Below, one piece after another: positions 18,701 to 30,700 of a stretch of DNA of 64,000 nucleotides. Both the position numbers and the translations under genes were made by a program. Position 1 is the stretch's first letter. The number at the start of each line of letters is the position of its first letter. The notes under the pieces are model-generated. The model saw only the letters and a program-made list of their open reading frames with translations. It did no database searches and was not told where the DNA came from. The stretch is from Blastomonas fulva (GTDB lineage Bacteria; Pseudomonadota; Alphaproteobacteria; Sphingomonadales; Sphingomonadaceae), in assembly GCF_003431825.1 (NCBI RefSeq), contig NZ_CP020083.1, positions 1,588,501-1,652,500 on the forward strand, in the 5' to 3' direction.

Positions 18701-21700
18701 GTTCACCTTTGCCGATACCAGTTTTTCGAGCCCAGGCCTTGCGGCCATCATCGGCGGGGACCATGGCAGTCTGGGTGGCCGAAACCTCAGCATTCCCCAG
18801 CTGAGCTTCAACGACAACTTCGGCAAGGTTTCGCTGGATGGCAATCGCCTCGTTGTCGGTGCGCCCAGGGACGAGGGACGCAACAACAATCTCGGCAATG
18901 CAGGCGCGGCATATCTTTTCACCTTCGAGGACGATGCGTTCAACACCGGCCGTCAGGTCGGAATTCTCGGCGCAGGCTATTTCGATTTCAGCGGCCTCTC
19001 GCTGCTCGGCACCGGGCTGGAAGAGCAGGACAATTTCGGCACCGCGGTGTCGCTCGACGGCAGCCGGCTGGCGGTGGGTGCGCGGTTCGATGATGGCGCG
19101 GGCAACGCCAGGATCGATTCCGGTGCGGTCTATCTCTTCACCTTCGGCGATGCGCAGTTCAGCGCGCCGGTGCTGCAGTCGATCATCGGATCGGGCTATT
19201 CCGGCGGCAAGAACATCTCGGTCGGGAGGCTCGAAGCCGACGACCTGTTCGGCAGCTCGGTCTCGCTCGATGGCTTGCGTCTTGCAGTCGGCGCGATCGG
19301 CGATGATGGCACCACGATCTTTCAGGGCGATGCCGGCGCGGTCTATCTGTTCACCTTCGAGGATGCATCGTTCACCGGCGGCGGATTGGCGCGGCTGCTC
19401 AACTTCGAAAGTTTCTCGGGCGGCGGCATCAACGCCTCCAGCTCGTTTTTTGGCAGCGCGGTAGCGCTCGACGGCAATGTCATCGCGGTGGGCGCGCAGG
19501 GCGACCCCGGCTTTGGCGGCTTTGATTTCGAAGCGGGCGCTGTCCATATCTTCGATCTGGGCGACCCGATGTTTGCCGCCACACCGCAGCTGCTGACAAC
19601 GCTCGGGCAATCCTACAGCTCGGGTGCCGGGGTCAGTGTCGTCGGTCTTGAGGCCGGCGACCGGTTCGGCACGGCGGTGTCGCTCGATGGATTGCGGCTG
19701 GCGGTGGGTGCGCCAAACGACGCTGGCGCCTTGACCCCGATCACCAACGCCGGTGCGGTCTATCTCTTCACCTTCACGTTGAGCGACTATAGCGACGCGA
19801 CGCTCGCAGCCACGCTGGGCACCGGCTACACCGGTGGCAACAACTTCGATACCGGCAGCGGTCCGCTTGAATTCTTCGGACAGTCGGTCGCGCTGCAGGG
19901 GCTGCAGTTGGCGGTCGGGGCAATCGGCGATGCGGGCGCAAGCGGCCTGGAGCCGGGCAGCGGCGCGGTGTATCTGTTCAGCTTTGCCGACAGCGCCTTT
20001 ACCAATCCGGTCGAGGAGGGTCGGATCGGTGCGGGCTATCTCGGGTCCAAGGATTATTCGCTCAACCTGAGCGATTCCGATGGCGGCTTCTTCTTCGGCA
20101 GCGCGGTTTCGCTCGATAGCGGGCGTCTGGTCGTGGGGGCGGCCACCAGCAGCGGGCGCAACAGCAGCGCGGCCGGTTCCGGCGCCGTCTATCTGTTCAC
20201 GTTCGGCGACCCGGCCAGTTTCTTCGACGCCCGGCTAGTCGACGTCCTGGGCTCGGGCTATCAGGGGTTCAGCAATTACACGGTCCCCGGGCTCAGCGAT
20301 GGCACTATCCATCAGTTCGGCACATCGGTCGCGCTGGATGGCCTGCGGCTCGCGGTGGGCTCGGCAGAAACTCCCGACACCACAGGGGGGCTCAATACCG
20401 GCGCCGTCTATCTTTTCAGCTTTGCCGATGACGCATTCGGCGCACCCTTGCTCGAAGGAATCATCGGGCTGGGCTATAGCGGCGGCAAGAACGTGTCTGT
20501 CGCCACGCTCGATTCTGGCGACCGCTTTGGTGAAGCAGTCTCGCTGCGCGGCAATCGGCTCGCGGTCGGGGCCTCGCTCGACGATGGAGTCAGCAACACC
20601 GTGACCGATGCCGGTGCGGTCTATCTGTTCACCTTTGCCGATGCCCTTTTCAGCGGTGGCACCCTGCAGGCCACCATCGGCGCCGACTATGTCGGCGGCA
20701 ACAACCTCAGCCCCGCCAATATCAACACCGGCGACAGTTTTGGCGCGTCGGTTTCGCTCGACGGCACGCGGCTGGCGGTCGGCGCTCCCCAGGATGGCGG
20801 CGACGACGATCCGTTTACCAATGTCGGTGCGGTCTATCTGTTCACCTTTGCCGACACCCAGTTCACCGGCGGCGCGCTCGCGGCGATTGTCGGATCGGGC
20901 TATGGGGGCGGCAACAATCTGTCGATCGGCGCGCTTGCCGGCGGAAACCAGGATCGCTTTGGCAGCGGCGTGGCCCTGCAGGGCACGCGGTTGCTTGTCG
21001 GCACCCCCGGCGATGATGGCAACGCCAATTCGCTGGGCGATTCAGGCGCGGTCTATGTCATCGATTTCGCCACCACGGCATTCACCGGCGGGACGGTATC
21101 CGCGCTGATAGGCAGCGGCTATACCGGCGGTACCAATGTCGATGTCACCGCACTGTCCCTGGGTGACCGCTTCGGCAGTTCGGTCGCCATCGATGGCCAG
21201 AAGATCGCCGTGGGCGCCGTTCTGGACAATGGCGCAGGCGGCGCAGTGCCGCTCAGCGGCGCGGCCTATCTGTTCACCGATATCGCGGGGACTTACACCC
21301 TCGCGCAGCGGATCGGCGCGGGATACACCGGGGCGGGCAATCTGTCGCTGGGCGGGCTGGATGGCGAGGACCGGTTCGGCAGCGGCGTAGCGCTCAGCGG
21401 CAATCGCCTGGTGGTGGGCGCACCCGAAGATTCCGGGGTGTTCAATACCTCCGGCGGACTGGGCGCGGTGTATCTCTTCACCTTCTCGGACGATGCCTTC
21501 AACAATCTGGCGCTCGCAGGCACGGTGGGTGTCGGGTACGGCCCGCAGCAGAACCTGTCCGTAGGCCAGGCCACTGATGCCGAATTTGGCAGTGCCGTTG
21601 CGCTATCGGGCACCCGGCTGGCGATCGGCTCGCCCTTCGATCGCGGCTTCAGCGGCGATTCGCTGGGTCTGGGGGCGGTATTCCTGGTCACCTTCAACGA

Positions 21701-24700
21701 TGAATTCTTCTCGGCACCGCAGCTGCGCGGGATCATTGGCGAGGGCTATACCGGCGCGGGCAACTTCGACGTCAGCGTGCTGGACATGGAAGATTCCTTC
21801 GGCAGCGCGCTGGCCATCGATGGCCTTCGCCTGGCCATCGGCGCGCCACTCGACGATGGCTTCAACAACGCCACCACCGATTCAGGTGCGGTCTATCTGT
21901 TCACCTTCGCCAACACCGCGTTCGGCTCGCCTGTGCTCGAAGCGCGCATGGGCGCGGGCTATACCGGGTTCAAGAACGTCGATGTTGCCGGCCTTGAAGC
22001 CGGCGACCAGTTCGGCTCGAGCGTCACCCTGCGGGGCAACCAGCTTGCCGTCGGCGCGCAGGCGGACGATGGCTTCAACAACCTCGCCAGTGATTCCGGC
22101 GCGGCCTATCTCTTCACCTTCACCTCGTCGATTTTCAACAACGGCACGCTCGAGGGCATCGGCGGCGTCGGATATACGGGCGGCAAGAATTTCTCGGTGG
22201 CCGGGCTTGCCGCGGGAGACTTTTTCGGCAGCGCTCTGGCCTTCACCGATTCAGGCGAGGGGCTGGCGATCGGCGCCTCTCAGGACGATGGCGACGGCGA
22301 CAGCAATGGCAATTCCGGCGCAGTCTATCTGTTCGACTTTGCCGACACGGTTTTCTCCAGTGCATTGCAGCTGGCCACGATCGGCTCCGGATACAGCGGC
22401 CCCAACGACCTTTCCATCGCGACGCTGGGAACCAACGCCAATTTCGGAGCGGCTCTCGCCGTGTCCGGCAGCAAGCTGGTGGTCGGAACGCCAGGCGATT
22501 TCGGGGTGTCGGGCGGGGGCGTCGATGTGGGTGCCGCCTATCTCTTCACCTTCACCACCCCCGACCTGGATGGCGCAAGCCTTTCGGGGAGGATTACCGC
22601 CGGATCGATCGATGCCAGCAACCTGTTGATCGACGGGCTGAACACCGATGGAAACCGTCTGGGCAGCAGCGTTGCGCTCGACGGCAACCGGATGGTGCTC
22701 GGCGCTGCCGGCAACGCTGGCAATATCAGTACCCCGTCGGCTGGGGCGGTCTATCTGTTTACCTTCAGCGACGATGTGTACAACGACCTTGTCCAGGCCG
22801 GCACCCTGGGCTCAGGCTACGCCATGGGGCGGCCCGCTTCGCTCGCCGCGCAGGGCATCGGACCCGAGGAGCGGTTCGGCGCGGCAGTCTCGCTCGACGG
22901 GCTGCGGCTGGCGATCGGCGCGTCCGATGATAATGGAGCCTCCAGCCTCAAGCCACTCTCGGGCGCGGTCTATCTGCTCAGCTTCGCCGATCTCGCGTTC
23001 GGTGCGCCTGTGCTCGAAGCGGTCATCGGCAGCGGCTATGGCGGCGGCAAGAACCTCTCTGTCGCAGGCCTTGACGCCAGCGACTTTTTCGGCAGCGCGG
23101 TATCGTTGCGGGGCACGCAGCTGGCCGTGGGCGCAAGCGGTGACGATGGCGCTGCCAACAGCGCAGCCGATGCCGGCGCGGTGTATCTGTTCTCGTTTGC
23201 CGACCTCGCCTTTGGCGGTGCCGAGCAACGCTCCATCCTGGGTCAGGGTTATGCCGGCGGCAGCAATCTGGGCGTGGCAGGACTTGCGGCGGGTGACGGC
23301 TTTGGTTCATCGCTGTCGCTCGACCAGCAGCTCGGACGTTTCCGGCTTGCCGTCGGGGCACCGAACGATGACGGCCAAATCGATGATCGTGCAGATATCG
23401 GCGCGATCTATGTGTTCAGTTTCGTCGATGATCTGTTCAACGCGCCCGCCGTTGCGGTGCGGATCGGCCGGTACAGCACTGGCCTGGATGTCGATATCTC
23501 GGGTGGCGACCAGGGGTTGAGGCCTGGCGACAATTTCGGTTCCGCCGTCGGCTTGAGCGGCCTGCGGTTGGCCGGCGGCGCTGCGGGCAACAATGGTTTA
23601 GGCAACGCCGCTGCAGACAGCGGCGCGGTATATCTGCTGACATTCGCCGATGCCGATTTTGGCGGGGTCAATCTTCGAGGCATCATCGGCCGGGACTATG
23701 ATACGCCGGGAAGCGCATTCAACATCGCGACGCTGGACACCTTCGACGGGTTCGGCGGCGCATTGTCGCTCGACGGCAATCGACTGGCCGTCGGCGCGCG
23801 GGGCGATGACGGCTTCACCAATGGTCTGCCCGATCCGGGGGCGGTGTATCTGTTCAGCTTTGCCGATGGGTCGTTCGGCGGAGCTGTGCGCGAGGCGACG
23901 ATCGGCTCCGGCTACACCGGTGGCAAGACCATCGCTGTCCCGTTGGATGCATTCGATCTGTTCGGCACCTCGGTCTCGCTGGACGGCAACCGGATGGCCG
24001 TGGGCACGCGTCAGGATGACGGGCCGGGCAACACGCAGACCGATACCGGCGCGGTGTATCTGTTCACGTTCGATGACGCGCAATTTGGCGGTGGCCTGCT
24101 GAAGGGCTCCATCGGTGCAGGCTATCGCTCGTCCGTCGGGCTGGATCTGGCAGCGTCCGTTACGCCCACGGTCGTGCAGGTCGGCAGCGGCGATAGTTTC
24201 GGCACAGCCGTGTCGCTCGACGGCAACCGGCTGGCGATCGGCGCGCCGGATGATGACGGATCGATCGATGGGCTAGGCGATTCCGGTGCGGTCTATCTGT
24301 TCACCTTTGCCGATGCCAATTTTGGCGGCGCCACGCTGCAGGCCACCATCGGCCATGGCTATGTCGGCGGCAAGAACCTGTGGCCGACCGAAATCGGCGC
24401 GGGCGACCAGTTCGGCTTTGCGGTGTCGCTCGATGGCAACCGGCTCGCAGTGGGAGCCCCGCGCGATGATGGTGCCTCTGATGCCCAGTCGAATGCGGGC
24501 GCGGTCTATCTGTTCAGTTTTACCGATCCGCAGTTCGGCGGTGGGTTACTGGAGGGAATTGCGGGTATAGGCTACACGGGCGGCAAGAACCTGTCCGTCG
24601 CCGATCTGGAGGCTGACGACCGTTTCGGTAGCTCGGTGTCGCTGGATGGCAACCGGATGGCGGTCGGAGCGATCGGTGACGATGGTTCGCTCAACCCCCC

Positions 24701-27700
24701 GACCTCCGGGCGTGAAATCGGGGCGGTGTATCTGTTTTCGTTCGCCGGGGCCGAGTTCCAGTCTGGCTCCCTGCAGGCCATTTTTGGCCTAGGCTTTGAG
24801 GGCGTCGTCAACGATCGCGATATTCTGCTGGACGACGGAGACGCATTCGGCTGGTCCGTCTCGCTGGATGGCACCCGACTGGCTGTCGGCGCGAGGGGTG
24901 ATGATGGTAACTCAAACGGCCTGTCCGATTCTGGCGCTGTCTATCTTTTCACGTTCGATGATCTGGATTTCAATGGTGGCCTGCAGCGCGGCATCGTGGG
25001 CGCAAGCTATAGCGGGCCGGGCGATGTCGATACGGTGCTGACGCCGTTCGGTTTTGCGAGTGGCAGCTTCTTCGGCACGTCGGTGTCGCTCGATGGCAAC
25101 CGGCTGGCCATCGGCGGGCCTGGAATAAACAGCGGCGCAAGCAGCCCTCCCAATTCTGGCGCGGTCTATCTGCTGACTTTCACCGACAGCATTTTCGGTG
25201 GCGGAAGTATTGCCGAAATCCTTGCCAGGGGGGCGGATAATTTCGGCGCGAACCTCGATTTCGATGTCGAGCTGGAGGATGCCGATGCGTTCGGCACTTC
25301 GGTGTCACTGGACGGCAACCGGCTGGTTGTTGGCGCCAGGGGCGACGATGGCTTCGGCAACGGCGCAGCGTCGACCGATTCTGGCGCGGTCTATCTGTTC
25401 ACCTTTGCCGATACCGATTTCAGCGGTGCGCAGCTGCGCGGTACCATCGGCGCGGGCTATACCCGCGGTCTGGGCACGCCGGTTGCAGGGGTCGGGGAGT
25501 TCGACGCATTCGGCACCTCGGTTTCGCTCGACGGCCAGCGGCTGGCCATCGGCGTTCCGGGCGATGCCGGTTTTGGCAACAGCCTGACCGAATCGGGCGC
25601 GGTCTACCTCTTCACGTTCGTGACAACAGATTTCGAGTTCCCCATCCTCGAAGGTGTCATCGGCAGCGACTATACCGGCGGCAAGAACCTTTCGGTTCCG
25701 GAATTGCGTGCCGGGGCGCGGTTTGGCAGCTCTGTTTCGCTGTCGAACCTCACGCTGGCTGTCGGCGCCACCGGCGACCGCGGCTTCGACGACGATGCCC
25801 CTGGCGCAGGCGCGGTCTACCTGTTCGGCTTCGACGACGACACCTTCAATGCCCCCTCCCAGCTCGCGATCATCGGCAAGGACTATGCTCTCGGGGCGAA
25901 TTTCAACCTCGCGCTCGACAATGACGACCTTTTCGGCTGGTCGGTATCGCTCGACAGCGACCGGCTGGCCGTCGGCGCGACCGGCGATGACGGGGACGCC
26001 AACGGCACGCAGGAAACAGGTGCGGTCTATCTGTTCGATGTGGCGGCCGGTGTGCCCGGTCTCATCGGGACTATCGGACGCGGATATACCCTCGGCGCGA
26101 ACGTCGATACCAGTGCCTTTGCTGGCGTGGGTGATTCCCTCGGCAGTGCGGTCGCGCTCAATGGCACCCGGCTGGCGGTCGGTGCCTTCTTCGAAGACGG
26201 TTCCGGAGATTCTGCCAATATGGCAGGCGCAGTCTATCTGTTCACTTTTGCCGATACGGCCTTTGACGGCGGTACGCTGGCAGGCACGATCGGTGTTGGC
26301 TATGACCTGACCCTTCCCACCTCGACCGCCAATGAACTTCTGGGAAGCGCGCTCTCGCTCGAGGGCAACGTGCTGGCGATCGGCGCTTATGGGGACTCAG
26401 GGTTTGCGGACGATCGACCTCAAGCCGGCGCGGTGTATCTGATCAGCTTTGCCGATGCGGCTTTTGCCAATCCGTCGCTGTCGGCCATCTTCGGGCGGGG
26501 CTATACCGGGGGCAGCAACGTTGCGGTTGCGGGTCTGGATGCCAACGACCTTTTCGGCAACGGCGTATCGATGAATGCCGGGCGGCTGGTGGTTGGCGCG
26601 TCGGGGGATGATGGCCCGGAAAATCAGATCATCAATTCCGGCGCGGTCTATTTCTTCGACCTCGACGGGGTCTCGCCCGATGCACTCGGCCTCGGGTTCG
26701 GCGATACGCCGGGCGCGGATGTCACGATCACCCCCACCGCGCTGGTCGACATCCTGGCGGGCGGCACCGCAGTCGAGCTGCAGGCCAACAACGACATCAC
26801 CGTCGGCAGCGCGATCCTGGTCAGCGCAGGCGGGGCGGGGGGCAACCTGACCTTCCGCGCAGGCCGCTCGATCCTGATCAATGCCGGGATCACCACCGAT
26901 GGCGGCAATTTCACCGCCGTCGCCAATGAATTCCTCTCGGGCGGCGTGGTCGATGGCTTCCGCGATCCAGGCGATGCAGTCATCACCTTCGGCCCGGGCG
27001 CATTCATCGATGCAGGCTCGGGTTTTGCGAGCCTCCGGATTGTTGCCGGTGACGACAAGTCGTTCTTCGACAGCGGCGCGATGACCATCGGGTCGATTAC
27101 CGCGAGCAGCATCGTCCTGCAGAACCTGGGCGTCACCGGCAATCGCGCGGTCACCCTGGATGCAGACGCCCTGCTCACCGCTAGCGCCACTGGTGATGCG
27201 GTGCTGATCGAGAGCGACATCTTTACCAACAGCGCAGGCGCGGGGGTCTTCAACCTGACCGGCGGCGGTCGTTTCCTGATCTATTCCAACGATTATGATG
27301 TCATCGACCGCGGCGGGCTTGTCGGGAACAACCTCTACAACAACGTCTCGCCGAGCGGTTTCGCGGGCAACCTGTTCATCTTCGCGCGCCAGCCGGTGCT
27401 GACCTTCACCGCCGACGATGCCACGCGCACATACGGCCAGGCGCCTCCCGGTTACTCCTTCAGTTTCAGCGGGCTGGTGAACGGCGACAGCGATACCTAT
27501 GCGTTTTCAGGTGCGCCGAACCTTTTCGACACCCTTTCTGCGGGCAGCGGCGCCGGGATCGACACGATCTTCATCGATCAGGGCACATTGTTGTCCGATG
27601 TCGGCTACGACTTCGACTTCGTCAACGGCGCGCTGACCACGCTGCGCGCGCTGCTGACCGTGACCGCCAACGACGCCACCCGCACCTATGGCGATTCCAA

Positions 27701-30700
27701 CCCCATGTTCACCGCGAGCTTCTCGGGCTTCGTCAACGGCGACGATGCCTCGGTGGTTTCCGGGCTGAACTTCACCACCCTGGCGGACGAATTCTCCGAC
27801 GTCGGCACCTACAGCATTTCGCCGTTCGAGGCCTTTGCTGCCAATTACGATTTCGATTACATCCCCGGTACGCTGACGATCACCAAGGCGCTGCTCACCG
27901 TGACGGCGGACAGCGCCACCCGCGGATATGGCCTCGCCAACCCCGCGTTCACGGGCAGCATTACCGGCTTCCGCAACAGCGACGACGACAGCGTGATCTC
28001 GGGGCTGGTATACGGAAGCGCCGCCACGATCACGTCGAACGTCGGAAGCTTCGCGATCACCGGATCGGGTGCGAGCGCGACGAACTACGACTTCAGCTAT
28101 GTTCCGGGCACCCTCACCATTACCCGCGCCCTGCTGACGGTGACCGCGGACAACGCCACGCGCGAATATGGTCTCGCGAATCCGACGTTCACCGGCAGCA
28201 TCACCGGGTTCCGCAATAGCGACACAGCCAGCGTCGTCAGCGGCCTGACCTTTGGGAGCACGGCTGTGCTCAACTCGGGTATCGGCACGTACAGCATCAT
28301 TGGCTCGGGCGCGACATCGACCAATTACAACTTCAGCTATGTGCCCGGCACGCTGACCATCACGCGGGCCTTGCTCACCGTTACGGCCAATGATGCAAGC
28401 CGCGAGTATGGGCTCGCCAACCCGACGTTCACCGGATCGATCAGCGGCCTGCGCGCTGGCGATACCGCGAGCGTGGTCAGCGGGCTCGTCTACGGGACAA
28501 CGGCAACGGTCGCCTCGAACGTCGGAACGTTCGCGATCACGGCCTCGGGCGGAGCTGCGGCGAACTACGATTTCTCTTACGTTCCGGGCACGCTGACCAT
28601 CACGCGTGCGCTGCTCACTGTCACTGCCAATGACGCGACCCGCGAGTACGGCCTCGCGAACCCCACGTTCACCGGCAACATCACCGGCTTTCGCAACTCC
28701 GACACCGCCAGCGTGGTTTCGGGCCTCGTCTACGGCAGCGCAGCGACGATCGCCTCGAACGTCGGAACGTTCGCGATCACCGGATCCGGTGCGAGCGCGA
28801 CGAACTATGACTTCGCCTATGTGCCCGGCACGCTGACGATCACGCGCGCACTGCTGACAGTCACCGCCAACGACGCAACGCGCGAGTACGGCCTGGCCGA
28901 TCCTGCGTTCACGGGATCGATCACAGGCTTCCGCAACGGCGATACGGCCAGCGTGATCTCGGGCCTGACCTATGGCAGCACCGCGGTGCTCAACTCGGGC
29001 ATCGGCACGTACAGCATCATTGGCTCGGGCGCGACATCGACCAATTACAACTTCAGCTACGTGCCCGGTACCCTGACCATCACGCGCGCCCTGCTCACGG
29101 TCACCGCCAACGACGCGACCCGCGAGTATGGGCTGGCCAATCCGACGTTCACCGGCTCGATCAGCGGCCTGCACGCGGGGGATACAGCGAGCGTGGTGAG
29201 TGGGCTGGTCTACGGGACAACGGCAACGGTCGCCTCGAACGTCGGAACGTTCGCAATCACGGCCTCGGGCGGAGCTGCGGCGAACTACGATTTCTCTTAC
29301 GTTCCGGGCACGCTGACCATCACGCGTGCGCTGCTCACTGTCACCGCGAATGATGCGACCCGCGAGTACGGCCTCGCGAACCCCACGTTCACCGGCAACA
29401 TCATCGGCTTCCGCAACTCCGACACCGCCAGCGTCGTATCCGGCCTCGTTTACGGCAGCGCCGCCACGATCGCCTCCAACGTGGGAACGTTCGCGATTAC
29501 CGGCTCGGGTGCCACCGCGACCAATTACGACTTCTCGTACGTTCCGGGCACGCTGACGATCACCCGCGCGCTGCTGACAGTCACCGCCAACGACGCAACG
29601 CGGGAGTATGGCCTCGCGAACCCGGCCTTTACCGGCAGCATCTCTGGCTTCCGCAACGGCGATACTGCCAGCGTGATCTCGGGCCTGACCTATGGCAGCA
29701 CCGCGGTGCTCAACTCGGGGATCGGCACGTACAGCATCGCTGGTTCAGGCGCGACATCGACCAATTACAACTTCAGCTACGTGCCCGGCACGCTGACCAT
29801 CACGCGCGCCCTGCTCACGGTCACCGCCAACGACGCGACGCGCGAGTATGGCCTGGCCAATCCCACGTTTACCGGCTCGATCAGCGGCCTGCGCGCTGGC
29901 GACACCGCGAGCGTGGTTAGCGGGCTCGTTTACGGCACCACCGCAACCGTCGCCTCCAATGTCGGCACGTTCGCGATCACCGCCTCGGGCGGCGCTGCGG
30001 CGAACTACGACTTCTCGTATGTTCCGGGAACGCTCACGATCACCCGCGCCCTGCTCACCGTCACGGCCAATGATGCGACCCGCGAATACGGCCTCGCGAA
30101 CCCCACGTTCACCGGCAACATCACCGGCTTCCGCAACTCCGACACCGCCAGCGTCGTATCCGGCCTCGTCTACGGCAGCGCAGCGACGATCGCCTCCAAC
30201 GTCGGGACGTTCGCGATTACCGGCTCGGGTGCCACCGCGACCAATTACGACTTCTCGTACGTTCCGGGCACGCTGACGATCACCCGCGCGCTGCTGACAG
30301 TCACCGCCAACGACGCGACGCGCGAATATGGTCTCGCGAACCCGGCCTTTACCGGCAGCATCTCTGGCTTCCGCAACGGCGATACTGCCAGCGTGATCTC
30401 GGGCCTGACCTATGGCAGCACCGCGGTGCTCAACTCGGGGATCGGCACGTACAGCATCGCTGGTTCAGGCGCGACATCGACCAATTACAACTTCAGCTAC
30501 GTGCCCGGCACGCTGACCATCACGCGCGCCCTGCTCACGGTCACCGCCAACGACGCGACGCGCGAGTATGGCCTGGCCAATCCCACGTTTACCGGCTCGA
30601 TCAGCGGCTTGCGCGCAGGCGATACCGCGAGCGTGGTTAGCGGGCTCGTTTACGGCACCACCGCAACCGTCGCCTCCAATGTCGGCACGTTCGCGATCAC

